From the NCBI GenBank assembly GCA_015075635.1, contig JABTUA010000001.1:2046001-2110000 (forward strand): DNA of 64,000 nucleotides. Direction: 5' to 3'. Positions within the stretch are counted from its first letter, which is position 1, and the number at the start of each line of letters is the position of its first letter. The notes beneath the pieces are model-generated. The model made no database searches and had not been told where the DNA came from. It saw nothing but the letters and a program-made list of their open reading frames with translations. The position numbers and the translations under genes were made by a program. The stretch comes from Polyangiaceae bacterium (GTDB lineage Bacteria; Myxococcota_A; Polyangia; Polyangiales; Polyangiaceae). Below are positions 25,315-34,394 of the stretch, in pieces.

Positions 25315-25802
25315 AGGTGCAGCTGATCCACGGCCTCGAGGGCAGCCCCACCGGCGCCAAGGCGAAGTACCTCGGGCGCCACTTCGAGCTCAGGGCACCT
25401 GGGATGGACACCGGAGACTTCGAGGGCGCGGTCGCGACGCAGGCCGCCGCTGTGCAGGAGCACCGACCAGAAGTGCTGGTGGGCTCGTCGTTCGGCGGGG
25501 CGGTGGCGCTGGCGCTCATGCAGCGCGGGCTTTGGCGGGGGCCTACCCTCTTGCTCGCGCCGGCGGTCGGGCACTTCGGCGTCGAGGGCCGGATCCCGGA
25601 CGGTGTTCGCGTGACCCTGGTGCACGGTACGCGCGACGAGATCTGCCCCATCGAGTGGAGCCGCGCGCTCGCCCGGACGGGTAGCCCGGCGCTGGTCCGG
25701 CTGGTCGAGGTGGACGACGAGCACCGTCTCGGATCGCTGCTCGAGGGCGATGCTCTCGCGGATTTCGTGCGGGCCCTGGGAGCTGGGAGCGATCGCGGCT
25801 AA
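25311..25802 (+). CDS. Alpha/beta hydrolase, YqiA-like esterase
   Basis: A 163-residue small alpha/beta hydrolase. The start GTG at 25311 overlaps the stop of the ATPase gene. It has LIHGLEGSPTGAKAKYL at the N-terminus (oxyanion region), the nucleophile elbow VGSSFGGAVAL, an acid loop HGTRDEICP and the catalytic His in DDEHRL. Length and motif order fit the small YqiA/UPF0227-type esterases. The substrate is unknown. It is the fifth gene of the run beginning at 21354, and the next gene starts 10 nt after it. Confidence 0.85.
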   Translation: MKVQLIHGLEGSPTGAKAKYLGRHFELRAPGMDTGDFEGAVATQAAAVQEHRPEVLVGSSFGGAVALALMQRGLWRGPTLLLAPAVGHFGVEGRIPDGVRVTLVHGTRDEICPIEWSRALARTGSPALVRLVEVDDEHRLGSLLEGDALADFVRALGAGSDRG

Positions 25803-25812
25803 GCTCGCGGGT

Positions 25813-26931
25813 ATGGATTGGCGCGTCTTGGCACTGGTCGGGGCCGGTGCGGCGTTCTTCGCCTGCGGTTCCGAGGCGGACGAAGCCCCCGGCTCCGGCG
25901 GGTCGGGTGGCAGCTCCGGCAGCGGCGGGCTCGTCGGCTTCGGCTCGACGTCGGGCAGCGGCGGCGGCCTGAACGACACCGGCGTCAACGACGCCATCGA
26001 TCCGGACGGCGGCTGCTTCTACACCTCCGAGCAAGGGACCAGCACGCCGCTCCACCTGTTCATCGCCATGGACAAGTCGAGCAGCATGCTCGGCTTCAAG
26101 TGGGATGCGGCGAAGGCGGGGCTCACCGCGTTCGTCAAGGACCAAGCCTCCGCCGGCGTGTACGTCGGCCTGAAGTTCTTCCCGCGCGCGCCGGACGCGA
26201 CGCCCGCCTGCGATCAGCAGGCGTATTCGATCACCGATACGCCGTTCGCGATCCTGCCGGGCAACGCCAGCGCGATCGAGGCTGCCCTCGCAGCGGCGAC
26301 GCCCGACGGGCTGAGCACTCCGGTCTACCCGGCGCTCGGCGGCGCCATCCTGAAGGGCATCGAGCTCGCGCAGAACAACCCGGGCCACACCTCCGCGGTG
26401 CTCCTGGTGACGGACGGCGTGCCCCAGGGCCCGGCGGCCACCTGCCAGGGCGTCGATCCGACGCTGACCTCCGAGATCGCCAAGCTGGCGGCCACGGGCC
26501 TCGCCTTCAACCCGCCGGTCTCGACCTACGTGATCGGTCTGCCCGGGGTGGATCAGGCCTTCGCGAACGCCGTGGCGCAAGCCGGCGGCAGCACGAGCGC
26601 GATCCTGGTCTCGAACACCAACGTGCAGAAGGAGTTCCAGGACGCGCTGGCCAAGGTGCGCGGGCAGGCGCTGCCCTGCGAGTACGAGATCCCGGAGAAG
26701 GTGCAGAAGGGCGAGATCGCCTACAACATGGTCAACGTCGTGCTGACCCCCGGCAGTGGCAGCTCGCAGAAATTGTTCCAGACCCAGGACTGCAACGCCG
26801 GCGGCGACTGGTACTACACGAGCACGACCCCGAAGAAGATCGTGCTCTGCCCGAGCACCTGCGCGAAGGTGAAGCAGGACTACACGGCGAAGATCGAGGT
26901 TCAGCTCGGCTGCATCACGCGCGTGAAATGA
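25813..26931 (+). CDS. vWA-domain lipoprotein
   Basis: A 372-residue predicted lipoprotein: signal peptide with lipobox (AAFFAC), a Gly/Ser linker of about residues 25-55, and a vWA domain of about 80-275 with MIDAS DKSSS at 87-91 and TDGVPQ further on. The C-terminal Cys module (CEYEIPEK..WYYTST..LCPSTC..LGC) is shared with the larger vWA lipoprotein at 3974. The ATG at 25813 gives a proper lipoprotein signal; an in-frame ATG at 25750 would overlap the hydrolase gene. It probably sits on the outer membrane and binds a ligand through a metal. Its last bases overlap the coiled-coil gene (ATGA at 26928). Confidence 0.85.
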   Translation: MDWRVLALVGAGAAFFACGSEADEAPGSGGSGGSSGSGGLVGFGSTSGSGGGLNDTGVNDAIDPDGGCFYTSEQGTSTPLHLFIAMDKSSSMLGFKWDAAKAGLTAFVKDQASAGVYVGLKFFPRAPDATPACDQQAYSITDTPFAILPGNASAIEAALAAATPDGLSTPVYPALGGAILKGIELAQNNPGHTSAVLLVTDGVPQGPAATCQGVDPTLTSEIAKLAATGLAFNPPVSTYVIGLPGVDQAFANAVAQAGGSTSAILVSNTNVQKEFQDALAKVRGQALPCEYEIPEKVQKGEIAYNMVNVVLTPGSGSSQKLFQTQDCNAGGDWYYTSTTPKKIVLCPSTCAKVKQDYTAKIEVQLGCITRVK

Positions 26932-27455
26932 GCGGCTACCGCGAGCGGCGCGATCCCCGAGAGATCGCCCTCGAGCTCCTCCAAGAGGCCCACGCGCGCG
27001 AAGCACGAGCGCTGGCGGACAAGCACCACGCAGAGGTCGGCCTCGTCCGCGCCCAGGCCTCGAGGGAGGCGGCGTCACAGAAGCTCGGCGCGCACGTGAA
27101 CCTGGTGCGGCACCTGGAGGCGCTCGGGAAGGTGCAGGAGCGCCAGGATCCGGAGGCGAGGCGAGCGGACGTCGAGCGCATCGAGGCCGAGCGCGCCGCG
27201 TTCCTCCGGGAGCGTGGCGTGGATCCGGGTCCCGCGCTGACGGAGCCGAGGACGGTCGACGTGCGCGCGGAGCTCGATGCCGCGCGAGCCGGCGTCGAGG
27301 GCGCGGGAGAAGAGATCCGCGCCGCCGACGCGCAGATCGCAGGGGCGCGGCGCGCGCTCGAGCAGGCCCTCGAGGCGCTCGGGCAGGCGTCTCGCGCGCG
27401 TCTCGCCGCCGAGGCGGAGCTCGCCAAGCTCAGGCTCGACTTCTCGCCGTCTTGA
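26928..27455 (+). CDS. Coiled-coil protein of unknown function
   Basis: A 175-residue, highly charged protein rich in Ala, Glu and Arg. Nearly the whole length is predicted helical with heptad-like spacing (REIALELLQEAHAREARAL; ELDAARAGVEGAGEEIRAA; ALEQALEALGQASRARLAAE). No signal peptide or membrane segment is seen. The size and composition are those of rod-like stalk or chaperone proteins such as FliJ, but no specific match is claimed. It overlaps the vWA gene by 4 nt and is the last gene of the run; a perfect palindrome follows 6 nt after the stop. Confidence 0.65.
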   Translation: MSGYRERRDPREIALELLQEAHAREARALADKHHAEVGLVRAQASREAASQKLGAHVNLVRHLEALGKVQERQDPEARRADVERIEAERAAFLRERGVDPGPALTEPRTVDVRAELDAARAGVEGAGEEIRAADAQIAGARRALEQALEALGQASRARLAAEAELAKLRLDFSPS

Positions 27456-27460
27456 CACGA

Positions 27461-27476
27461 GCAGATCGCGATCTGC
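27461..27476. other. Perfect 16-bp palindrome after the coiled-coil gene
   Basis: GCAGATCGCGATCTGC is fully self-complementary and starts 6 nt after the stop at 27455, in the 175-bp convergent gap before the subtilase gene. It has no loop and no T-tract, so it is not a classical terminator; it could be a protein-binding site. Confidence 0.5.
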
Positions 27477-27630
27477 CACTGAGGTCGAGACCCACGAGAA
27501 TGCCGGCGAGGCCGGCGCACTCCGTCGTCAGGTGGAGGTATTCGCCGAGCGCTTCCTGAGCGGGTCTCGACGAGTACTAAGAAGCAGGAGCGCGGCCGCA
27601 AACGCGGGGCGCGAAAGCGCGAAACCCGAG

Positions 27631-30600
27631 TCAGGTGCAGCGACGGCGGAGGCCCCAGAGACCGGCGACCGCCAGCGACAGCCAGCCCCATGGAGTCGTT
27701 CCGCTGGGAGCCGCAGCCCGGCAGTCGCAGCCGCCGGCGGCGCGGAGCTCGGGCGCCTTGGGTTTGTCGGTGATCGCCAGGGTGACCTGCGCAGAGTTGT
27801 CGTCGGTCGTGGACTCGCAGCCCAGGTCGCCCTCGAGGCTGGCGCTGGCCACGACGGACGGTTTGTCGGCAGCCCCGCGCACCACCGCGCTCACGCTGAC
27901 GCTCGCACCGGCGGCGATCTCACCGAGATCGCAGTCGAGCGCCTCGCCCGTGGCGCAGGAGCCGGCGCTCGCGCTGGCCGACACCAGGCTGGCGTCGCTG
28001 ACGCTGCCGGAGAGCTTCACGCTGGGCGCAGGCTCGGCGCCGGTGTTCGTGACGGTGAACGAAATCTCCGCGGTCTCTCCCGCGGTGACGCCCTCGCCGG
28101 CGCTGGCCGCGAGGGTCAGGTTTCCGGGCGCGCCTGGCGTCAGGCTCACCACCTGGAAGCGCGAGCCCTGGACGTTGGTGTGGTGCAGGAGCAGGAGATC
28201 GAGCGGTCCCTGGCCCGCGCGGCCCTCCGGCGAGACGTTCACCTTCACCGGCCCGGGCCCGATGAACAGCGGCAGGCCGTCCTTGCCGTGCGGAGCGGCG
28301 TCGAGCAGCGGCTTCTTGGCGTCGAAGGTGGCCCAGCCCGTCTCCTCGCCGACCAGGAGCTTCGCCGGGTTCTCGCTGCCCGCGAAATAGGAGAACGCCG
28401 CGCTGTCCTCCGTCAATCCGAGGTCGCTGAGCAGCGCGGTGAACACCAGCACGGAGTTGTTGAACGGGTGCGTCTGAGCGACGTCCGGCGTGACCAGGTT
28501 GAGCGGCAGGCGGCGCAGGCGCTGCTCGCTGCCCTTCTTGTAGGTCGCGGAGGCGAGGGCGTCGCGGTATCCGAACTGCTTGTTGCGCGGCTCGGCGCGC
28601 ACCTCGTAGTCGGAGCTGCCGTCGTTGTCGGAGTCGATCTCGACGTTGACGACGCTGAGCGGTCCGCGAGCGGGCGTGGTCCATTGACCGGTCACCGCCA
28701 CCGCGAAGAAGACCTGCGCGTCGTCGAAGCTCGCGGCCGTCGCCAGATCCGTCGCCGCGCCGATGGCGCGGAGGTCTACCGTGGCGACCGCCGGATCGGT
28801 GGCCGAGTCGCTGTGCTCGTCGTCGAGGATGCCGAGCTGGAACGCCGTCACCACCGGGTTCGGGTGAGCCGAGTCGCCTTCCAGCTCGACGTCCACCGTG
28901 GAGCCGAGCGAGCCGCAGCTCTTCGAGGCGTTGGCCTGGCGCTTGGCGGCGGCTCGCAGGCTGGCGTGATACGGCACCTGCACGTCCTCGGCGCCGGGGG
29001 CGCCGTGCGAGAAGCGCACGTTGCCGCTGGCCTCGTTCAAGTACTGTCGAGGCGTCTGGCTCTGAATGGGCGCCGTCCCGGGGTCCGGGCCGGGTCCGCC
29101 GAGGGCGACCGGATCGAGCGCGAGCACGAGCTTCACGCTGGCGCTCTGGCCCGCGGGGATCTTCACCTGCGCTGGCTCCACCGTCACGGTCACGCCGGGC
29201 AGGGAGTGGGTGGGCTTCACCTCGGCATCGAGCACCGCTTCGGCGCTCGGGTGATGGTTGGTCAGCGTGATGCTGCGCTCGACGCTGGTCGGCACGTCGC
29301 TGACCACCGCGCCGAAGGCCACGCCGATCTCGCCGGCGGCGACGTCGGCGCCGGCCGTGATCAGCTGCGCGACGGCGCGCTCGACGGCCACGCGTCCGCT
29401 GCCGACGATCGACGTCTGATAGAGCTGCGACGTCAGGTCGAAGAGCGGCTCCGTGCTGTTCATCAGCGCGGCCTTGACCTCCATCGGCGAGTAGCCGGGG
29501 CGCGCTTGCCGCACCAAGGCTGCCGCGCCCGTCACCACCGGGGAGGCCTGGCTCGTGCCCTGCGAGCGCCGCGCCTCGTTGCCGGAGCCGACCCGAGCCG
29601 AGTCGATGGAGAAGCCGGGCGCGGCGATCTCCGGCTTCAGCCGCCCGTCGGTCGCGCTCGGGCCGCGGGAGCTGAAGTTCGCCAGGAGCTCCGCCCCGAC
29701 GCCGGTGTACTTGTCGCTCGGATCGAGGCCGGCGGTGACGCTGCCTTGCGCCAGGAGTTGCTTGACGGTCTGGCCGTCGGCCATGCGGATCATCACGCCC
29801 GGGATCGGCACCGAGCCCGGATCGCCGCCGCCCATGGCGAACGGCAAGAGCTCGTCCTCGTCGTCCACGATCACGACCGCGAGCGCCCCGGCGCCGAGAG
29901 CGTTCTGGAATTTTTGCACGAACGGGCAGGTGCCGCGGTCGATGAGCGCGATCTTGCCGGCGACCTGGGCGGCGTTCGAGAAGCTCGTGCAGCCGTTCGC
30001 GGGCTGGGTCGCGACCAGCTCGCCGCTCAGCGGACCGTTGTCGTTCAAGAGCTTGCTGAAGCCGCCCTCAGCCGCGGCGTACTTCGCGGCGCCCGACGAG
30101 GTCGAGGTGATGCTGAGCGCGAAGAACTCGTTGTCCGCGCTGGCCGCCACGCTCAAGACCTCCGGGACGGAGCCCGGCGAGCCCGTGGCGAAGAAGGTCT
30201 GGCCGTCGTTGCCGGCGGCGGCGACCACCAGCGTGCCGACCTTGGTCAGGTTCGCCACCAGCTCGCCGGTGATCGGCGAGCTCAGCGCGTAGCCGGTGCC
30301 GAGGGAGCCGTTCACGACGTCCAGGCGATCGGTGAAGTTGCCATCCTGGTTCGGATCCGCCGCGCGCTCCAGCGCCGAGCCGAGCATCGTGGTCGCGCCG
30401 TCGCAGCCGAACACGCGCAGCGCGAAGAGCTTGGACTTGGGCGCGACGCCCGGCGCGATCTTGAAGGCCGTGGGGTTGAAGCTGACCTCGTAGGGCCCGA
30501 GGTAGGCAGAGCCGTTCTTGGCGACGCCGTTCCCCGCCGCGATCCCGGCCACGTGGGTGCCGTGCCCGCCGGCGACGACGGTGTTTTCGGGCTTGGTGCA

Positions 30601-31296
30601 GTCGAGCGGATCGGGGTCCGGTGCGGGCACGTCGTTGTTGGTGGTGGGGTTGTAGTCGTCCCCGACGAAATCCCAGCCGCCGAACACGCGCGCGGTGGGG
30701 AACGTGCCCGCCTCGATCAGCGTCGAGTTGTTGCTGGTGTAAGCGGCCGCCGTGCCGGGGCCGCCGAAGTGGGCGTGGGTGTAGTCGAGGCCCGAGTCGA
30801 TGATCCCGATCGTTACCCCGTCGCCTTGCAGCGGCGTGGTCATGGCCCAGGCGGTGGGCGCGCCGACCACCGGGATGAGCGACGCGAGGGTCGGGTAGAC
30901 CAGCGGCACCTCTTCCACGCGGCTCACCCCGGGGAGACGTCGGATCCGCTCCACCTGCTGCTTCGTGGCCAGGACCTGGATCACGTTGGCGAGCCGCGAC
31001 ATCTCCGCGATCACCACGGCGCCGTGCTGCTCGAGCTCCGGCCGGAGCGCGGCGTGTTGGGTGTCGAGCTCGCGCAGGCGTGCTTGGGCGACGTGCGCAG
31101 CTTCGTCGGAGCGGGGATCGACCCCAGCCGGGATGCGCGCCACCGCCGGCGCGCCCGTCAGCACCACGTAGTAGGCGGCGCGCGGGCCGCCCAGCGCCGC
31201 GGCCGAGCGGGTCACGGGCTCCCTCGGCGGGGCGTCGGCGCAGGCTCCGGCGGCGAGGGCGAGGGCGAGGGGGAGGGCGGTCCGGAGTCGGCGCAT
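27631..31296 (-). CDS. Subtilisin-family (S8) protease with PA domain and MYXO-CTERM tail
   Basis: A 1221-residue secreted serine protease from the ATG at 31296 (the frame stays open to 31437 without a signal). It has an N-terminal export signal, an inhibitor-like propeptide (about 40-135), and an S8 catalytic domain with Asp167 (IIDSGLD), His245 (GGHGTHVAG), oxyanion Asn363 (AAAGNDG) and Ser582 (GTSQASP). A PA insert of about 425-525 lies between His and Ser, as in lactocepin-type enzymes. Several Ig-like domains follow. The C-terminus (GGCDCR, hydrophobic helix, LRRR) is a MYXO-CTERM sorting signal, which in this phylum directs proteins to the cell surface. It is probably a nutritional or processing exoprotease. 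Confidence 0.93.
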   Translation of the reverse strand: MRRLRTALPLALALAAGACADAPPREPVTRSAAALGGPRAAYYVVLTGAPAVARIPAGVDPRSDEAAHVAQARLRELDTQHAALRPELEQHGAVVIAEMSRLANVIQVLATKQQVERIRRLPGVSRVEEVPLVYPTLASLIPVVGAPTAWAMTTPLQGDGVTIGIIDSGLDYTHAHFGGPGTAAAYTSNNSTLIEAGTFPTARVFGGWDFVGDDYNPTTNNDVPAPDPDPLDCTKPENTVVAGGHGTHVAGIAAGNGVAKNGSAYLGPYEVSFNPTAFKIAPGVAPKSKLFALRVFGCDGATTMLGSALERAADPNQDGNFTDRLDVVNGSLGTGYALSSPITGELVANLTKVGTLVVAAAGNDGQTFFATGSPGSVPEVLSVAASADNEFFALSITSTSSGAAKYAAAEGGFSKLLNDNGPLSGELVATQPANGCTSFSNAAQVAGKIALIDRGTCPFVQKFQNALGAGALAVVIVDDEDELLPFAMGGGDPGSVPIPGVMIRMADGQTVKQLLAQGSVTAGLDPSDKYTGVGAELLANFSSRGPSATDGRLKPEIAAPGFSIDSARVGSGNEARRSQGTSQASPVVTGAAALVRQARPGYSPMEVKAALMNSTEPLFDLTSQLYQTSIVGSGRVAVERAVAQLITAGADVAAGEIGVAFGAVVSDVPTSVERSITLTNHHPSAEAVLDAEVKPTHSLPGVTVTVEPAQVKIPAGQSASVKLVLALDPVALGGPGPDPGTAPIQSQTPRQYLNEASGNVRFSHGAPGAEDVQVPYHASLRAAAKRQANASKSCGSLGSTVDVELEGDSAHPNPVVTAFQLGILDDEHSDSATDPAVATVDLRAIGAATDLATAASFDDAQVFFAVAVTGQWTTPARGPLSVVNVEIDSDNDGSSDYEVRAEPRNKQFGYRDALASATYKKGSEQRLRRLPLNLVTPDVAQTHPFNNSVLVFTALLSDLGLTEDSAAFSYFAGSENPAKLLVGEETGWATFDAKKPLLDAAPHGKDGLPLFIGPGPVKVNVSPEGRAGQGPLDLLLLHHTNVQGSRFQVVSLTPGAPGNLTLAASAGEGVTAGETAEISFTVTNTGAEPAPSVKLSGSVSDASLVSASASAGSCATGEALDCDLGEIAAGASVSVSAVVRGAADKPSVVASASLEGDLGCESTTDDNSAQVTLAITDKPKAPELRAAGGCDCRAAAPSGTTPWGWLSLAVAGLWGLRRRCT

Positions 31297-31384
31297 GGCG
31301 AGGCGGTATAAAGCAGGAATGGCCGCGAGGCGAGACGCGGCGCGTTGACGGTGCGGGTCGGCCGGGGAACCCTCCCTCGCGGCC

Positions 31385-32626
31385 ATGGCCGAGCGCTGGA
31401 TCCTGCACGCGGACATGGACGCCTTCTTCGCGTCCATCGAGCAGCGCGACCGGCCGGAGCTCCGTGGCAGACCGGTGATCGTGGGCGCCGTGAGCGCGCG
31501 GGGCGTGGTGGCAGCGGCCTCCTACGAGGCGCGCCGCTTCGGCGTGCGCTCGGCGATGCCGGGCTTTCGCGCCCGGGCCCTGTGTCCCGAGGGGGTGTTC
31601 CTGCCGAGCGACATCGAGAAGTACTCGCGGGTGAGCGCCGAGGTCCACGCGGTGTTCGGCGAGGTTACCCCCGAGATCGAGCCGGTGGCCCTGGACGAGG
31701 CGTTCCTGGAGATCACCGGCTCGGTGGGGCTCTTCGGCGGGCCCCTCGCGCTCGCTCGGCACCTCAAGCGGCGGGTGCGAGAGGCGCTGGACCTACCCAT
31801 CAGCGTGGGCCTCGGTCCGACCAAGCAGGTCGCCAAGATCGCCTGCACCCTGGGCAAGCCCGACGGCCTCTTGCTGGTGCCGCGACAGGCCGTGCGCTGG
31901 ATGCTCGACCCGCTGCCGGTGCGCCGCATCTGGGGCGTCGGGCCGGTGCTCGCGCAGAAGCTCGAGCGCTTCGGCATCAAGACCATCGCCGATCTCGCGC
32001 GCTTCGATCCGAAGACCCTGGAGCGCGAGCTGGGCGAGCGAGCGCACGAGCTCCAAGCGCTGGCTCGCGGCGAGGACCCGCGGGACGTGGTGAGCGATCG
32101 CGAGCCGAAGAGCTACGGCGAGGAGAGCACCTTCGAGCGCGACGTGCTCGACCGCGAGCTGGTGAGCGCGGCCCTCACCGCCCACGCGGAGGCGGTGGCG
32201 CGGCGCCTGCGCCACGATGGCTATCGCGGGCGCGTGGTCACGCTGAAGATGAAGCTCGGGACGCGCCGCGGGTCACGCGGGGCGCGCCTCGCCGGCGAGG
32301 ACGCCGAGCCGATCTACCCGCTCCTGACGCGACGGAAAACCCTGGCCGAGCCCACCGACGACGGCGCCGTGATCCGCCAGGCCGCCCTCGCGCTCTGGGA
32401 CCAGACCGCCCTCGAAGAGCCGGTGCGGCTGCTCGGAGTGTCGCTGTCCGGCCTCGAGCGCCGAGATCACGCGCAGCTCGACCTGTTCGCGCCCAGGCGC
32501 CCCCTGGACCGCCTGGGCCCCGCCCTCGACGCCATCGAGGAGCGCTTCGGCAAGGGTGCGATCCGGCGCGCCGTGGACGCGCCGGGCAAGCTCACGCCCG
32601 GGATGACGAAGAAGCGCGGGGAGTGA
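31385..32626 (+). CDS. dinB: DNA polymerase IV (Y family)
   Basis: A 413-residue Y-family translesion polymerase. The palm has the first metal-binding Asp in LHADMDAFFASIEQRD (residues 7-22) and the second acidic pair in ALDEAFLEITGS near 100. ISVGLGPTKQVAKIA and KPDGLLLV follow, then the HhH region WGVGPVLAQKLERFGI and the little-finger domain. The C-terminus (LTPGMTKKRGE) has no obvious beta-clamp motif. It copies past damaged bases with low fidelity. It is divergent from the subtilase gene (88 bp), and its stop abuts the stop of the convergent radical SAM gene with no gap. Confidence 0.95.
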   Translation: MAERWILHADMDAFFASIEQRDRPELRGRPVIVGAVSARGVVAAASYEARRFGVRSAMPGFRARALCPEGVFLPSDIEKYSRVSAEVHAVFGEVTPEIEPVALDEAFLEITGSVGLFGGPLALARHLKRRVREALDLPISVGLGPTKQVAKIACTLGKPDGLLLVPRQAVRWMLDPLPVRRIWGVGPVLAQKLERFGIKTIADLARFDPKTLERELGERAHELQALARGEDPRDVVSDREPKSYGEESTFERDVLDRELVSAALTAHAEAVARRLRHDGYRGRVVTLKMKLGTRRGSRGARLAGEDAEPIYPLLTRRKTLAEPTDDGAVIRQAALALWDQTALEEPVRLLGVSLSGLERRDHAQLDLFAPRRPLDRLGPALDAIEERFGKGAIRRAVDAPGKLTPGMTKKRGE

Positions 32627-33565
32627 TCAGAAGAGGTCCAAGAACCGGGACTGCTTGCGCTCGTCGATGCGGCGGAGCCCCGCCTCGAAGAACAGACGGC
32701 GGGCCTCCTCCAGCTCGTGCCGGGTGGGGCGGCGATTGATCTCCGGGTACTCGCTGGCGCGGTATTCGGGCCGGTACTGGCCCATCACGTTCACGTAGGT
32801 GTCCGGCGAGATCTCGCGGCACAGGAAGCGGAAGATCTCCCGGGTCTCCTCCAGCAGCCCGGGCATCACCAGGTGTCGCACCAGCACGCCGCGTCTGGCG
32901 AGGCCGCGCTCGTCGAGCTCGAGCGGGCCGACCTGCCGGTGCATCTCGCGGAGCGCGCGGCAGGCGACCTCCGGGTAGTCCTTGGCCTTCAGGTAGCGGA
33001 TCGCGCTGGCCCGGGTCCAAACCTTGAAGTCGGGCATGTAGATGTCCACGACGCCGTCCATCCATCTGAGCGACTCGAGCGCGTCGTAGGCGCTGGTGTT
33101 GTAGACCAGCGGCAGCCGGAGCCCTCGGTCCACGGCGATCGGCAGCGCCTCGAGGATCTCCGGCACCACGTGCTCGGGCGTGACGAAGTTGATGTTGTGA
33201 CAGCCCTGATCTTGGAGATCGAGCATCGCCGAAGCCAGCCGCTCCGGTGACAGCTCCGCGCCGCGGCCGGCCTGGGAGGTGTCGTGGTTCTGACAGAACA
33301 CACACTTCAGGTTGCAGAACCCGAAGAAGATGGTGCCGGAGCCGCGCGTGCCGCGCAGGCAGTCCTCCTCGCCGTGGTGCGCGAACCAGGTGCTGACGGT
33401 GGCGTAGCGTCCGGTGGCACAAACCCGCTTCTCGTCCTTCAGGCGGTCGATGCGGCAGTTGCGCGGACAGAGCTCGCACCGGGCCAGCGCGGCCAGCGCC
33501 TCGTCCGCGCGCCGCAGGAGCTCCCCGCTCCCCAGCCGGAGGTAGGCAGCGCTCGCTTCGGACAC
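32627..33565 (-). CDS. PflX-like radical SAM protein
   Basis: A 312-residue radical SAM enzyme resembling PflX, a homologue of pyruvate formate-lyase activating enzyme. The N-terminus has an extra Cys cluster (CELCPRNC and CATG), probably for a second Fe-S cluster. Then comes GTRGSGTIFFGFCNLKCVFCQN with the CxxxCxxC motif that binds the SAM-cleaving 4Fe-4S cluster. Later segments VYNTSAYD and DIYMPDFKVW fit the TIM-barrel core. The GTG at 33565 is chosen as it is nearest the family N-terminus; no clear ribosome-binding site is seen and the frame stays open to 33721. Its target protein is unknown and no glycyl radical enzyme lies nearby. Confidence 0.85.
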   Translation of the reverse strand: MSEASAAYLRLGSGELLRRADEALAALARCELCPRNCRIDRLKDEKRVCATGRYATVSTWFAHHGEEDCLRGTRGSGTIFFGFCNLKCVFCQNHDTSQAGRGAELSPERLASAMLDLQDQGCHNINFVTPEHVVPEILEALPIAVDRGLRLPLVYNTSAYDALESLRWMDGVVDIYMPDFKVWTRASAIRYLKAKDYPEVACRALREMHRQVGPLELDERGLARRGVLVRHLVMPGLLEETREIFRFLCREISPDTYVNVMGQYRPEYRASEYPEINRRPTRHELEEARRLFFEAGLRRIDERKQSRFLDLF

Positions 33566-33620
33566 GGCGAAGAAGGTGACGGCTTCGCTTCCGCGGCGCA
33601 AGCCGCTATGCTCCGCGCAA

Positions 33621-34394
33621 ATGACCTTGCTCCGCTTCGCCGCGCTCGCGCTGGCCGCGACCGGCCTGTCCGCCTGCGCCACCCAGGGAGTCCTGTTCGA
33701 CGGCCACGCCGAGCCCCGCATCGCCCGGGCCCAGGACTTGACCGAGCTCGAGACCCTGCCGGAGGGCTACGAGCGCGTGGGCCGCCTGGTCGCGCGCTGC
33801 ACGCTGGTCGAGGGCGCGCGCCCCGACGACGGCAGCCGGTTGGTGGACGTGGACTGCACGGAGAGTCGGCTCATGACCGCGATCCGCGAGCGGGCAGCGG
33901 AGGTGGGCGGCGAGGTGCTGATTGGCCGGCGCTGCCGCTCGCGCATCTCCGGGCAGGACGAGCGCTCGACCACCCTGGACATCAGCTGCGACGCGGAGGT
34001 CGCGCGCCCGACCGGCGACTCGCTGGTGCGCCGGCCCCTGGTCTCCAGCGTCTTGGGCGAGGACGACGCGCCGCGGGCGGAGGAGGCGTGGCACATCCGC
34101 GTGCACTTCGCGGCGGCCCCGGGCGTTCCCCTCCGGCCGCCGCGCCGCGCCGATCTGGTCCGCGAGGTGCCCTACATGCCCGGCGCCAACCTGCGCCTGG
34201 GCGACATCGTCACGCGCTGCCGCCAGGGCTGCAGCAAGGACGGCGCGCGGCTCGGGCTGCTGGCCGCTGCCGGCCGCATGGGCGCCTCCGACGTGGTGGA
34301 CCTGCACTGCGCCGCCAAGGGCAAGGGCTTCGTGTGCAGCGGCGTCGCGACCGCGCAGGAAGCCGATCCCGAGCTCGAGCCGAGGGCCCGCTGA
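33621..34394 (+). CDS. Lipoprotein of unknown function
   Basis: A 257-residue predicted lipoprotein with signal and lipobox (GLSAC, Cys at about residue 19). The mature part has eight or so Cys and a repeated theme in which a segment about handling of small Cys-bounded loops recurs: GYERVGRLVARCTL, GEVLIGRRCRS, and near the C-terminus GASDVVDLHCAAKGKGFVCSG. This looks like two related alpha/beta halves. No family is recognised. It opens a long co-oriented run; its stop overlaps the start of the next lipoprotein gene (TGATG at 34392-34396). The divergent radical SAM gene starts 55 bp upstream. Confidence 0.7.
   Translation: MTLLRFAALALAATGLSACATQGVLFDGHAEPRIARAQDLTELETLPEGYERVGRLVARCTLVEGARPDDGSRLVDVDCTESRLMTAIRERAAEVGGEVLIGRRCRSRISGQDERSTTLDISCDAEVARPTGDSLVRRPLVSSVLGEDDAPRAEEAWHIRVHFAAAPGVPLRPPRRADLVREVPYMPGANLRLGDIVTRCRQGCSKDGARLGLLAAAGRMGASDVVDLHCAAKGKGFVCSGVATAQEADPELEPRAR

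Noticed and set aside
27277..31311. A 1344-codon open frame on the plus strand
   Set aside because: Antisense of the subtilase gene; low-complexity Arg/His/Gly composition and no domain.
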